In this document: one piece after another, positions 42,018 through 51,055 of the stretch
Layout of the letters: every line of letters begins with the position of its first letter
How positions within the stretch are numbered: the first letter of the stretch is position 1
NCBI GenBank assembly: GCA_002354735.1
Contig: DEMD01000009.1
Coordinates: forward strand, 224,705-288,704
Direction: 5' to 3'
From: Gammaproteobacteria bacterium UBA2679
GTDB taxonomy: Bacteria > Pseudomonadota > Gammaproteobacteria > Pseudomonadales > Oleiphilaceae
DNA length: 64,000 nt
The notes under the pieces: model-generated
What the model was told of the DNA's origin: nothing
Seen by the model: the letters and a program-made list of their open reading frames with translations, nothing else
Database searches by the model: none
Made by a program: the position numbers and the translations under genes

Positions 42018-43199
42018 ATGTCCAATGATGTCGTCATTGTATCAACTGCCCGTACCCCGCTTGCGAAATCATGGCGCGGCGGCCTCAACATGACCCACGG
42101 TGCTACTTTGGCCGGTCATGCCATCCAGCACGCGGTCGAGCGCTCAGGTGTCGATCCCGCTGAAATCGAAGACGTGATGATGGGCTGCGGCCTGCCAGAA
42201 GGCTCTTGCGGTAACGATGTGGCGCGTATGGGCGCCATGCGTGCAGGTCTGCCGGTATCTGTCAGCGGTGTGACCATCAACCGCTTCTGCTCGTCGGGCC
42301 TTCAGGCCATCGCCATGGCTGCGCATCACATTGCGGTCGACAAGGTGCCAGTGATGGTAGCGGGCGGTGTTGAATCCATTTCAACCGTGCAGGCTACCGT
42401 GAACCAGAACTACATGATGGAGCCATGGCTGGCCGAGCATAAGCCAGCGCTCTACTGGTCGATGCTGCAGACTGCAGAAACCGTGGCCAAGCGTTATGAG
42501 ATCCGCAAGGAAGACATGGATGAGTATGGCGTGCGTAGCCAGCAGCTCGCGGCCCAGTCGCAGAAGGATGGCAAGTTCAAGGACGAAATCGCGCCGATCA
42601 CGACCATCATGGGTGTGGCCGACAAGGCGACTGGTCAGCTGTCTTCGAAGGAAGTCACGCTGTCACAGGATGAAGGCATTCGGCCTGACACCACGCTCGA
42701 AGGTGTCTCGGGCATCCGTTCAGCGGTTGAAGGCGGAGTGGTCACCGCAGGTAATGCCAGCCAGTTTTCAGACGGCGCCTCGGCCTGTGTGCTCATGGAT
42801 GGCAAGCTGGCTGAACAGCGTGGCGTAAAGCCACTCGGCATCTTCCGTGGCTTTGCGGTCGCTGGTTGCGAGCCTGACGAAATGGGTATCGGTCCTGTAT
42901 TCGCCGTGCCCAAGCTGCTCAAGCGTCACGGCCTCACCGTCGACGATATCGGCCTGTGGGAACTTAACGAAGCCTTCGCCGTACAGGTGCTCTACTGCCA
43001 GCGCAAGCTGGGCATCCCGCTCGAGCGCATGAACGTCAACGGCGGCGCCATCGCCATCGGCCACCCCTATGGCACCACCGGCTCACGCCTGGTTGGCCAT
43101 GCCCTTATCGAAGGCAAGCGCCGTGGCGTGAAGTATGTGGTCGTGACCATGTGTGTGGGCACCGGTATGGGTGCTGCTGGTCTGTTCGAAGTCGCCTGA
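42018..43199 (+). CDS. acetyl-CoA acyltransferase (thiolase, PimB/FadA-like)
   Basis: A 393-residue thiolase. The nucleophile Cys 91 is in N-R-F-C-S-S-G, the His in [10 protein letters not shown] and the second Cys in M-C-V-G-T-G-M-G-A at the end, so all catalytic residues are present. It cleaves 3-oxoacyl-CoA to acetyl-CoA and a shortened acyl-CoA. It follows the bifunctional enzyme by 27 bases with an AGGAG site, as the second gene of the TetR-controlled operon. Confidence 0.93.
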   Translation: MSNDVVIVSTARTPLAKSWRGGLNMTHGATLAGHAIQHAVERSGVDPAEIEDVMMGCGLPEGSCGNDVARMGAMRAGLPVSVSGVTINRFCSSGLQAIAMAAHHIAVDKVPVMVAGGVESISTVQATVNQNYMMEPWLAEHKPALYWSMLQTAETVAKRYEIRKEDMDEYGVRSQQLAAQSQKDGKFKDEIAPITTIMGVADKATGQLSSKEVTLSQDEGIRPDTTLEGVSGIRSAVEGGVVTAGNASQFSDGASACVLMDGKLAEQRGVKPLGIFRGFAVAGCEPDEMGIGPVFAVPKLLKRHGLTVDDIGLWELNEAFAVQVLYCQRKLGIPLERMNVNGGAIAIGHPYGTTGSRLVGHALIEGKRRGVKYVVVTMCVGTGMGAAGLFEVA

Positions 43200-43206
43200 T
43201 TTGCCT

Positions 43207-43226
43207 GCCCGCTGCAAACAGCGGGC
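43207..43226. other. intercistronic stem-loop
   Basis: GCCCGCTG and CAGCGGGC around a CAAA loop form an 8-bp perfect stem in the 45-base gap between thiolase and the next gene. There is no T-run, so it more likely tunes mRNA processing or stability than ends transcription. Confidence 0.55.
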
Positions 43227-43244
43227 TTATAAGAGGATTGCACG

Positions 43245-44432
43245 ATGAACCTGAATTACACGCCTGAGCAGGAGGCCTTCCGCGCGGAAGTTCGCCAGTT
43301 CCTGCAGGCGAACCTGCCGGAAGACATCCGGCTCCGTGTTGAGAAGCGTCTACGGCCGGACAAGGCCATGACACAGCGTTGGCAGAAGATCCTCAGCGAC
43401 AAGGGCTGGGGCGCATCCAACTGGCCGAAAGAATACGGCGGTACTGGTTGGGATGCGATTGAGCAGCTGATCTTCGAAGAGGAATGCGCTGCCGCTGGTG
43501 CGCCACGACAGCTGGATTTCGGTCTGCGCATGGTGGCCCCAGTCATCATGTCCTTTGCTACCGAAGAGCAGAAGCAGCGCTTCCTGCCCGGCATCCTCAC
43601 CGGTGAGGACTGGTGGTGCCAGGGCTATTCCGAGCCAGGCGCAGGCTCCGACCTCGCTTCGCTGCGCACCAGCGCCAAGCGTGACGGTGACAAGTATATC
43701 GTCAATGGGCAGAAGACCTGGACTACCCTGGGCCAGCACGCCGACTGGATCTTCTGTCTGGTCCGCACCAGCACTGAAGGTAAGCCTCAGCAAGGTATCT
43801 CTTTCCTGCTGATCGACATGAAGACGCCTGGGGTGACCGTACGGCCAATCATCATGCTCGATGGCGAGCACGAGGTGAACGAGGTCTATTTCGATAATGT
43901 CGAAGTCCCGGTCGAGAACCTGATCGGTGAAGAAAACAAGGGCTGGACCTACGCCAAGTTCCTGCTTGGTCACGAACGGACTGGTCTTGCCAATGTCGGT
44001 CAATGGAAGGCGATGATGACCCGCCTGAAGCAGGTGGCGCGTGAGACCAAAGACGGCCAACAGGCACTGATGGAGAACACGCGATTCCGTGATCGTCTTG
44101 CGCAGCTGGATATCGAACTGAAGGCGCTCGAACTCACCGTCCTGCGTGTGCTCACTGACGAGAAGGGTCCCGGCCCACAAGCCTCCATCCTCAAGGTGCG
44201 CGGTACCGAGATTGGCCAGAACATGTTTGAGCTGCTGATGGAAGCGATGGGCACAGACGCCATTGCGCACATTCCGGATGCGCTGGAACCTGGATACGAA
44301 GGTGCACGCGTGGGTTCAGAGCACGCCACACCGGCCACAGGCGATTACTTCAACATGCGCAAGCTGTCGATTTTCGGCGGGTCCAACGAAATTCAGCGAA
44401 ACATCATCGCACAGATGGTGCTTGGCCTTTAA
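43245..44432 (+). CDS. pimC: acyl-CoA dehydrogenase, PimC-type large subunit
   Basis: A 395-residue flavoprotein. FAD/substrate landmarks are W-C-Q-G-Y-S-E-P-G-A-G-S-D-L, the K-T-W-T-T segment, G-L-A-N-V in the middle domain and the terminal F-G-G-S-N-E-I-Q-R-N-I. This form is the one usually annotated as the pimeloyl-CoA dehydrogenase large subunit and pairs with a second, more diverged ACAD encoded next to it. It introduces the 2,3-double bond into an acyl- or dicarboxyl-CoA and passes electrons to ETF. AGAGGA precedes the ATG. Confidence 0.88.
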   Translation: MNLNYTPEQEAFRAEVRQFLQANLPEDIRLRVEKRLRPDKAMTQRWQKILSDKGWGASNWPKEYGGTGWDAIEQLIFEEECAAAGAPRQLDFGLRMVAPVIMSFATEEQKQRFLPGILTGEDWWCQGYSEPGAGSDLASLRTSAKRDGDKYIVNGQKTWTTLGQHADWIFCLVRTSTEGKPQQGISFLLIDMKTPGVTVRPIIMLDGEHEVNEVYFDNVEVPVENLIGEENKGWTYAKFLLGHERTGLANVGQWKAMMTRLKQVARETKDGQQALMENTRFRDRLAQLDIELKALELTVLRVLTDEKGPGPQASILKVRGTEIGQNMFELLMEAMGTDAIAHIPDALEPGYEGARVGSEHATPATGDYFNMRKLSIFGGSNEIQRNIIAQMVLGL

Positions 44433-44477
44433 CCAGGCTGCTCACCAGATAGAAGTCGGTCTCAAAAGGAGCCATAG

Positions 44478-45626
44478 ATGAATTTTAATCTGATAGAAGA
44501 ACAGCAAATGCTGCAGGACTCGCTCAGGCGCTTCCTGAGCAACGAGTACACCTTCGAGAAGCGTGGCAAGATCATCGAATCAGCCAAGGGTCTGGATGCA
44601 GCTACCTGGCAGGCTTTTGCTGAAATGGGTCTGCTCGGCTTCACCTTCCCTGAAGAGCATGATGGTCTAGGTGGCGATGCTGTCGACACCATGTTGGTGA
44701 TGGAAACTTTCGGTCGCGCACTGGTCGTCGAGCCTTACCTGGCTACAGTCGTGCTCGGCGGCGGTCTGATCCGTGATGCCGGAACCAGTGAACAGAAGGC
44801 TGCGATACTGCCCAAAATCACTGCCGGCGAGCACTTCATGGCTTTTGCGCATAGTGAGCCTGGTGCGCGATATAACCTGAGCCTCGTGTCTACCTCTGCC
44901 GACAAGGATGGTGACGGCTATGTACTGAACGGCAAGAAGACCGCTGTGCTGCATGGCGCCCAGGCAAATCAGTTGATCGTCTCTGCACGAACTGCTGGAA
45001 AGATCTCGGATGAAAGCGGCATCAGCCTTTTTCTGGTCGATGCGGGTGTCGAAGGTCTCAAGATCGACGACTTTGCGACACATGATGGTCAGCGTACAGC
45101 TGAGCTCACGCTGAACAATGTTCGTGTCACAGCCGATGCCCTGATTGGCGAAGCCGGTGCTGCCCTGCCCCTGATCGAGAAAGCCACGGATCTCGCCATT
45201 GCGGCGCTGTGTGCTGAAGCGGTCGGCGCGATGGAAGCCTTGAACGCGGCGACCCTGGAATACCTGAAGACACGCAAGCAGTTCGGTGTGCCTATCGGCA
45301 AGTTCCAGGTGCTGCAGCATCGAATGGCGGATATGTTCGTCGCCACTGAAGAAGCCAAGTCGATGGCCATACTGGCTGCCAGCGAAGCGGATTCGAACAA
45401 CCGTGAAAGCCGCAGACGCGCAGTGTCCATGGCGAAGACCATGGTTGGTCAGTGCGCCCGCAAGGTCGGCCAGAGTGCAGTGCAGTTGCACGGTGGTATG
45501 GGGGTGACCGAGGAAATGTTCGCCGCGCACCTGTTCAAGCGCCTGACGATGATCAACCTGCAGTTCGGTGATGCGAGTTATCACCTCGGGTTGGTGAGTG
45601 ATCAGCTGCTGGAAGGGGCGGCTTGA
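44478..45626 (+). CDS. pimD: acyl-CoA dehydrogenase, PimD-type small subunit
   Basis: A 382-residue acyl-CoA dehydrogenase paralogue that lies 45 bases after the large subunit gene. It keeps the fold (G-L-L-G-F-T-F-P-E-E, R-K-Q-F-G-V-P-I-G-K-F-Q, Q-L-H-G-G-M-G-V-T-E) but its substrate loop is A-H-S-E-P-G-A-R-Y, without the usual G-S-D. Paired ACADs of this kind form heterotetramers in which FAD sites are shared. It probably completes the PimCD-type enzyme and is the last gene of the operon. Confidence 0.87.
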   Translation: MNFNLIEEQQMLQDSLRRFLSNEYTFEKRGKIIESAKGLDAATWQAFAEMGLLGFTFPEEHDGLGGDAVDTMLVMETFGRALVVEPYLATVVLGGGLIRDAGTSEQKAAILPKITAGEHFMAFAHSEPGARYNLSLVSTSADKDGDGYVLNGKKTAVLHGAQANQLIVSARTAGKISDESGISLFLVDAGVEGLKIDDFATHDGQRTAELTLNNVRVTADALIGEAGAALPLIEKATDLAIAALCAEAVGAMEALNAATLEYLKTRKQFGVPIGKFQVLQHRMADMFVATEEAKSMAILAASEADSNNRESRRRAVSMAKTMVGQCARKVGQSAVQLHGGMGVTEEMFAAHLFKRLTMINLQFGDASYHLGLVSDQLLEGAA

Positions 45627-45704
45627 AAGCGGCTGCTTCAAAATGACTGCTTGAAGTGAGACTGCCACGGAGATCGACTGGCTAAAACCGTAGACACTTG
45701 AGCC

Positions 45705-46155
45705 GTGCATTCAACTGGCGGCTCAGGCATCCTCTGCTTCAGCCTGACCCTCCCCGCAACCAAACTTGCCGTACAGGATCTCGATCCATTCATCGTGGGT
45801 TTGGGCAGAGTGCCCGTAGCTGCGATACTGGCAGCGCTGGTGCTGTTACTGACACGACAGAAGATTCCTCAACGCGAGCCTGATCGGTTTCGCGTACCTC
45901 TGTGCTGTGAGCATGTTCCTGGCCTTCTTCGCCTGGTACAAGGGTCTGGCCCTGGGTGGCGCCGCAAAGGTTGCTCTCGTGCAGTTGCTGCAGCCGTTTC
46001 TCACGCTGTTCGCGTCGGCTTTGCTACTGGGAGAACATCTCGCACCCAGCGCGCTGGTTACGGCGGGGGCGGTCGTCATCGTGGTGTTCCTGGCTCAATT
46101 AACGAGGCTGCGCGGTACCGCGGCCGCTGCTGTGGTGCCAGCAACCAAGTTGTGA
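45705..46155 (+). pseudogene. EamA/DMT-family transporter gene with internal deletion
   Basis: The first frame (to about 45868) gives the N-terminal part of an EamA permease (L-T-L-P-A-T-K-L-A-V, then L-A-A-L-V-L-L-L). From about 45870 a different frame gives its end (M-F-L-A-F-F-A-W-Y-K-G-L-A-L-G-G, then L-L-Q-P-F-L-T-L). Some 150 codons in between are lost and the frames no longer join. Not expected to be functional. Confidence 0.75.
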
Positions 46156-46224
46156 GCCTCTCCCTGTCAGGCTTTGACAAGCTCGACCCGTCGGTTCTTC
46201 GCTCGCCGCTTGCTCAGAACCGGG

Positions 46225-46800
46225 CTATGAAAAGTTCGGGCTGTATTCGAATGAACTGCTGGCCGCCGAGTCACTGAACGTGTTCAGCGCCTTCTTGTGC
46301 GTAAACCAGCCGTTGACCAGGGAATTCGGGAACATGCTGATGCGATTATTGAACTGCTCGACGTTCTCATTGAAGACCGCAATACTCGCTGCCACGTTCT
46401 CGTGCTTTTCAGATATTTCCCGCATCAGCTGTTGTACGAGCGTGCTGGCCTTCAAATCCGGATAGGCCTCCATGGTTGCCCGAATGCCTGACTGCAAATG
46501 GCGGCTGAGTTGCTCGACCTGAGCGAGCCTCTGAGTATCGATCACGCCGGTATCGAGCTTGTCGATGGCCGTACGCAGGGCCGTGACGTCGGTCATCACT
46601 TTCGCTTCGAAACCCTTATAGTCATCTGACGCTTTTTCGATTAGCGGAAGCACAGTCAACTTCAGGCGCTCATAGTTGATCACATTTGCCCAGGCCCGTT
46701 CGGCGCCATTGCCGGCCGTGATGATCGAGTTGTGAATGACTATCCCCACCACAGCGAGGATCACTGAAACTACCAGGATAAAGATCAGTGCTGATTCCAT
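46225..46800 (-). CDS. LemA-family protein
   Basis: A 191-residue protein. One N-terminal TM helix (I-F-I-L-V-V-S-V-I-L) is followed by a long helical bundle typical of LemA: W-A-N-V-I-N-Y-E-R, L-P-L-I-E-K, A-Y-P-D-L-K-A-S and N-R-I-S-M-F-P-N-S-L. The stop/start arrangement with the next gene is close (shared base around 46800), so they form an operon. LemA proteins are membrane-anchored with the bundle outside the cytoplasm in most models; function is unsettled. Confidence 0.9.
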   Translation of the reverse strand: MESALIFILVVSVILAVVGIVIHNSIITAGNGAERAWANVINYERLKLTVLPLIEKASDDYKGFEAKVMTDVTALRTAIDKLDTGVIDTQRLAQVEQLSRHLQSGIRATMEAYPDLKASTLVQQLMREISEKHENVAASIAVFNENVEQFNNRISMFPNSLVNGWFTHKKALNTFSDSAASSSFEYSPNFS

Positions 46801-47801
46801 TATTGCGCTACCTGCTCGAAGTTATCGTCGTTGAATTGGAAAAGTGGCATAAGTGTCCGCAGAACTTCACGATACCTGAGCTCTTCGGGCGATCGAACCG
46901 CCTCCAAGACCCCCCAGGGATTCTCGAGCGTTACCTCGCGTTGCATCGTTAGCCAGTCGTTGTTGGAATGTGAAAGACAAAGGACCCCGTCCCGGATTTC
47001 GAGAGCGACATCGGCGAGCTGAGCCGTGCGTTTCAGGCAACCCAGAACGGCCGGCTGCAATATTTTTGCAGCATTGAACTGATCTTCGGCGGTTACAGTG
47101 AAGAGGCTGTCGAAGGATGGGCTGCCAGTGCGCCATGCGTGGCGGTATGGTTTTATACCACTGGTGCTCATCATTATTCGGCCGGCCCGCGGAAACGGCA
47201 TTATCAGCCCGGAACGGTAGCGCGTTTCCCGCACTGTTTTTGTCCGGGTTTCATAGCTGTTGGATGACGCAACAAAGACCGTTTCGGTGACCTTCCGAAC
47301 GTCCACATACTGAAAGCGATAGAGCTCACATGAATAGCGCTTGTCTCCAGCAGCGATACATCCCTTGCCCCATCTGTCGATGACCTGATCTTCATCACCT
47401 CGCCTGAAGTCAACGAATCTGGCCTTGAGCTGCGCCCATCGCTCGGCTGAGTTTTCAGCATGCAGCGTCATCTGGTTATGCTCATATACGCTGACCCGAT
47501 AGAGCGTTCGCGCAGGCTTCACCAGACTCGTGCGCCTGAATTTCCAGGCCACTGCTGGGGTCAGTACGGTCAGGAGCGCGAAGAACGCAGCATAGCCCTG
47601 CTCGTGTGGCATCAAGACTGAGCAGCCGGCGGCAATGAGCGCAAGCACTGACGTCAGCACGACTGTCGGTGTCCATCGGTAGGTTATGCCGTGAGCGGCT
47701 GCAAAATCGAGCACGCTTCGCAGAATTCTTTCCGCATCCGCCGCCGACTGCGCCTGTTCAGCCTGCGCTTCGATCGAGCGTGCGAACTTGCGTAGATTCA
47801 T
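46800..47801 (-). CDS. DUF3137-like membrane protein, partner of LemA
   Basis: About 333 residues. Two TM helices near residues 50-90 (T-S-V-L-A-L-I-A-A-G, then F-F-A-L-L-T-V-L-T-P) are followed by a large soluble domain with Y-R-F-Q-Y-V-D-V-R and F-D-S-L-F-T-V-T-A-E-D, as in DUF3137 proteins, which are regularly found beside LemA. I use the ATG at 47801; a TTG eight codons upstream is possible. It is upstream of and coupled to lemA. Confidence 0.75.
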   Translation of the reverse strand: MNLRKFARSIEAQAEQAQSAADAERILRSVLDFAAAHGITYRWTPTVVLTSVLALIAAGCSVLMPHEQGYAAFFALLTVLTPAVAWKFRRTSLVKPARTLYRVSVYEHNQMTLHAENSAERWAQLKARFVDFRRGDEDQVIDRWGKGCIAAGDKRYSCELYRFQYVDVRKVTETVFVASSNSYETRTKTVRETRYRSGLIMPFPRAGRIMMSTSGIKPYRHAWRTGSPSFDSLFTVTAEDQFNAAKILQPAVLGCLKRTAQLADVALEIRDGVLCLSHSNNDWLTMQREVTLENPWGVLEAVRSPEELRYREVLRTLMPLFQFNDDNFEQVAQ

Positions 47802-48039
47802 GTTCCAGGTGAGGCTTTCGAACAAGCGTGTATCTGCCGTGTCAGTCAGAGTTCGTCGATGGCGCGATGGCCCCTATTTTCTGATTGGTATGACGGACCG
47901 CATTGACTATCGACCACGGCTTATTGTGAGCGAGCCAGCAAGATGTGACGCAAGTCGCAATTTACGCCAAGTACCATCCGCGCGAAAACCACCTTCTGTA
48001 GACTCGTCCTCACCATAACAACAACACGAGTACTACCCT

Positions 48040-49212
48040 ATGCAAGACCTCAGGACTACAACCCTCCCCCTCGTTGCCGCGCTAGTTTTGACCGCGCCGC
48101 TCAGCTATGCCGATACCGATAAGCTCACCGTCATGAGCCGCAATGTTTATCTTGGCGCCGATATCTTCAAAGTTGTTCAGGCTGCGATGACAGATCCTGC
48201 CACGGTTCCGCTCGCAGTCACGGCTGCGTTCCAGGAGGTCCAGCAGACCGACTTCACCCAGCGCGCCGAAGCGTTGGCTGATGAAATCAGACGATATCGA
48301 CCTGATGCAATAGGATTACAGGAGGTTTCGACCTTCTACACACAAACGCCGAGCGACTTTGGCTACGCATCCCAGGGCTATCCGGAGCAGGCTGCCGACA
48401 CCCTTTATCTGGATTATCTGACGGTACTGCAGGCGGCGCTTGAGGCTCGTGGGCTGCACTACACAGTGGCCGCAAGCGTCACCAACGCCGACATAGAAGT
48501 GCCCATGGTCACTGGCATGTCTGAAAGTGGTCCCGAGCTCAGCGACCTGCGGATGGTCGACCACGACGTCATCCTGGTCAGCCGGAAAACAATGGCGTCG
48601 AACCCGCTCACCGGCAACTACACCTATAACGCTGCGGTCGACGTGGCCGGCACCAGCCTCGAGTTCACACGCGGTTATACCGCGGTCGACATCACTGTGA
48701 AAGGCGATACATTCCGCTTCGTAAACACCCACCTCGAGACCGGCGGCTCCGAGCCATTCAAGTCGCTGCAAGCGGTTCAGATGACCGAACTGCTTGGCAT
48801 AATGGACATGACCAATACCGCCGGCGTGCCTACGATTCTTGTTGGTGACTTCAATAGTGCGCCCGGTGAAGCGCCGTTCGTTTCAGCCTCAGGCATTCCT
48901 GGACTTGATGGTCTGGATCTCGTACCGCCTTACCTGCAGGCAACGGGCAGCGGATATGCCGACACCTGGCTCAAGCAACGCAGACCTGGCGCTGGGTTGA
49001 CCTGCTGCTTCAGCTCGACAGTCAATGATCCGGATTCTGAATTGTCAGAGCGAATCGACCACATCTTTCTGGCGACCCCTGCGCGGACTCGAGTCAAAGT
49101 GCGGGCCACTGTCGTTGGCGATGAAATTTTCGATATGACACCCGGCGGACTGTGGCCATCAGATCACGCTGGCGTAGTCGCTCGCATCATGCTCAAGACC
49201 AGAGGCCGCTAG
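48040..49212 (+). CDS. exported endonuclease/exonuclease/phosphatase family protein
   Basis: A 390-residue secreted EEP-fold enzyme with signal peptide to about S-Y-A-D. Family residues: S-R-N-V-Y-L-G-A near the start, metal Glu in G-L-Q-E-V, H in N-T-H-L-E-T-G, G-D-F-N-S-A, E-R-I-D-H-I-F-L and the final S-D-H-A-G-V. A C-C pair (L-T-C-C-F) may be structural. Being exported, it could hydrolyse extracellular DNA or a phospholipid headgroup; substrate not assignable. Unrelated in detail to the EEP gene at 22.8 kb. Confidence 0.85.
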   Translation: MQDLRTTTLPLVAALVLTAPLSYADTDKLTVMSRNVYLGADIFKVVQAAMTDPATVPLAVTAAFQEVQQTDFTQRAEALADEIRRYRPDAIGLQEVSTFYTQTPSDFGYASQGYPEQAADTLYLDYLTVLQAALEARGLHYTVAASVTNADIEVPMVTGMSESGPELSDLRMVDHDVILVSRKTMASNPLTGNYTYNAAVDVAGTSLEFTRGYTAVDITVKGDTFRFVNTHLETGGSEPFKSLQAVQMTELLGIMDMTNTAGVPTILVGDFNSAPGEAPFVSASGIPGLDGLDLVPPYLQATGSGYADTWLKQRRPGAGLTCCFSSTVNDPDSELSERIDHIFLATPARTRVKVRATVVGDEIFDMTPGGLWPSDHAGVVARIMLKTRGR

Positions 49213-49246
49213 CGACGGCGAATTCCTCAGTCGACAGCACCACGAC

Positions 49247-49284
49247 CGCCGGGCCGACGTCTACTGTGTGACGTCGGCCCGGCG
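49247..49284. terminator. bidirectional terminator-like hairpin
   Basis: A perfect 15-bp stem (49247-49261 and 49270-49284) with an 8-base loop between two convergent genes. The right arm overlaps the last codons of the minus-strand gene. A short T-tract (ATTT) follows on the plus strand. Confidence 0.65.
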
Positions 49285-50106
49285 ATTTGGGGCTTTAGAG
49301 CCGAGCTGCCCCTCGTTTAAAAGCGCAGATATCGCGGCGTCGAATCGATGGACGATTGTCTCTGGCACATGAAGGCCAAACATGAGCTGCATGGGCTCGG
49401 GCACCGCCTCACTGATCACGTAGACCGATAGCGCGGCCGATGCCTGCCCCACGTGCTCGATCGCCACAAGATCTTCAACCAGATAGCCCTCGATTCGGCC
49501 GATCCGCAGCATTTCCAGGAGCTGGTCATCACTGCCGACCTCGATGATCTGATCACTACCGAAGGCCCTGTAGGTAGACTCCAGGCTGTCGCCATAGTGT
49601 GAGCCGCGCACGACACCCAGCCTGTTTCTGCTGCCCTGAACAGACGATTGGCTCAGCCACGCCTTCAAGGATTTCACACGATCCATTTCAGCCGAGACAG
49701 TGCGAGTGATCAGACGCATATGCTCGAATCGATAGGGCACAGAAAAGCGCGCATATTTCTCCCGGCCGGGTGTTCTGGTGGCAGCGTACAGCATATCGAT
49801 TTTCTGCTGCTCCAGCAGTGTGAGCCCGCGCACCCAGGGCACATCGATGTAGATGAGCTCGCACTGCGCGGCATTCGCCAGCTGTTCTAGCAGGCGGTAC
49901 TCCTCGCCCGCCAGCCCCCCGTTTTCACGATAGATGTAGGGCGACCAATCTTCCCAGCCAACACGGAGCGCGCAGGGTGCATCCAATTTCTTCGCCGCGT
50001 GAACCAAAGCCGACCCAGCGATTATGGACCACAGCACACTCACCACAAGTCTTTCGCAGAACCTGATCACCGGTATGATGCTCAAGTCAGGCCGAAGCTC
50101 ATTCAT
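49261..50106 (-). CDS. periplasmic solute-binding protein family 3
   Basis: A 281-residue exported protein starting at the ATG at 50106, which overlaps the end of the upstream GFA gene by 8 bases. A hydrophobic signal (L-V-V-S-V-L-W-S-I-I-A-G-S-A-L) is followed by R-V-G-W-E-D-W-S-P-Y, L-A-G-E-E-Y-R-L-L-E-Q-L and V-P-W-V-R-G-L, the pattern of family 3 binding proteins. As with the one at 36.1 kb there is no transporter beside it. Ligand unknown. Confidence 0.78.
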   Translation of the reverse strand: MNELRPDLSIIPVIRFCERLVVSVLWSIIAGSALVHAAKKLDAPCALRVGWEDWSPYIYRENGGLAGEEYRLLEQLANAAQCELIYIDVPWVRGLTLLEQQKIDMLYAATRTPGREKYARFSVPYRFEHMRLITRTVSAEMDRVKSLKAWLSQSSVQGSRNRLGVVRGSHYGDSLESTYRAFGSDQIIEVGSDDQLLEMLRIGRIEGYLVEDLVAIEHVGQASAALSVYVISEAVPEPMQLMFGLHVPETIVHRFDAAISALLNEGQLGSKAPNRRADVTQ

Positions 50107-50524
50107 TGGTTGAATGGCTAACTGTTTCGCGGCGGTCCGACGAATGATTGATGCCGTCGGTGGTCGGGATGTCACCCAGCTCAAAGGGCCGCACACCTTC
50201 AAGGCAGGCAATATTGACAGCAAACAGCTGCGGATTAGACCGCCGCTGATGGTGAGTATAGACGCCGCAATTCGAGCAGAAATAGTGTTTCGCCACCTTG
50301 GTATTGAACTGGTAGAGCGTTAGCGCATCCCGGCCTTTGGTGATACGGAAATCTTCAAGCGGCACCGATGCCACAATGGCCCCGCGCCGGCTGCACATCG
50401 AGCAGTTACAGCGGCTCAGATCGTTCAGTCCATTGGGTAGATTTACCTCGAATTGGACCAGGCCACAGTGGCAGCTGCCCTGACAAAGATCTTCCAGTGA
50501 AACGAGCTCTCTCACGTTGGTCAT
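50099..50524 (-). CDS. GFA/Mss4-like zinc-binding protein
   Basis: A 141-residue protein of the GFA (glutathione-dependent formaldehyde-activating-like) fold. Zinc ligands are the paired C-x-C and C-x-x-C groups: G-S-C-H-C-G near residue 18, C-N-C-S-M-C near 40 and C-S-N-C-G near 80. I choose the ATG at 50524, behind an AAGGAAG sequence; 50545 and 50563 are alternatives. Most members have no proven activity on formaldehyde. It overlaps the binding-protein gene downstream. Confidence 0.82.
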   Translation of the reverse strand: MTNVRELVSLEDLCQGSCHCGLVQFEVNLPNGLNDLSRCNCSMCSRRGAIVASVPLEDFRITKGRDALTLYQFNTKVAKHYFCSNCGVYTHHQRRSNPQLFAVNIACLEGVRPFELGDIPTTDGINHSSDRRETVSHSTNE

Positions 50525-50675
50525 CTGTTCTTCCTTACTGGACATCACGATTCTTTTCGGCAAGCGCTCCTGAGCATGAAGACTGGGAACATCAAGACCA
50601 TCGCCTAATAGATTACGAGGGCAACGTGCCTAAAACAATAACTTGTGATGCTCAGCAGCCCTCTGCGAAGCCGTC

Positions 50676-50991
50676 CACTTTCAGCACGTGCCTGATCACG
50701 ATTGCCACATTTGGTGTGGGACTTGTCGCAATCAGCCTCTTGCTTGAGGAGCAAATATTCATGCTGCTGGGCGCGCCGGCCGAGCTCTTCGACATGATGG
50801 CTCCCTATTTTCGTATCGTTGCCTTGGCGATGCCTATACAGCTGATGTCGGTGGTGCTGTATTACTTCATTCGAGCAGAGGGCCGGCCGGTGCATGCGAC
50901 CAGCGCGCTGGTGACGGGTTCATTGGCGAATATCTTGTTGAACGCGCGCTTTGTCGCTTACCTGGGCTACAGGCTTGCTGCCGCTGCATAA
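50676..50991 (+). pseudogene. MATE-family exporter remnant
   Basis: One plus-strand frame gives about 100 residues of a MATE protein: a TM helix, L-G-A-P-A-E-L, A-M-P-I-Q-L-M-S-V-V-L-Y-Y-F, R-A-E-G-R-P and N-I-L-L-N-A. The normal start and the other ten or so helices are missing, and the upstream part of the frame is antisense to the GFA gene. A decayed fragment. Confidence 0.75.
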
Positions 50992-51055
50992 GCGCTTGAC
51001 CACCACCACAATCCTTCGCAGAACATATTACGTTCAATTTTTCTCTTTCAGAGCG

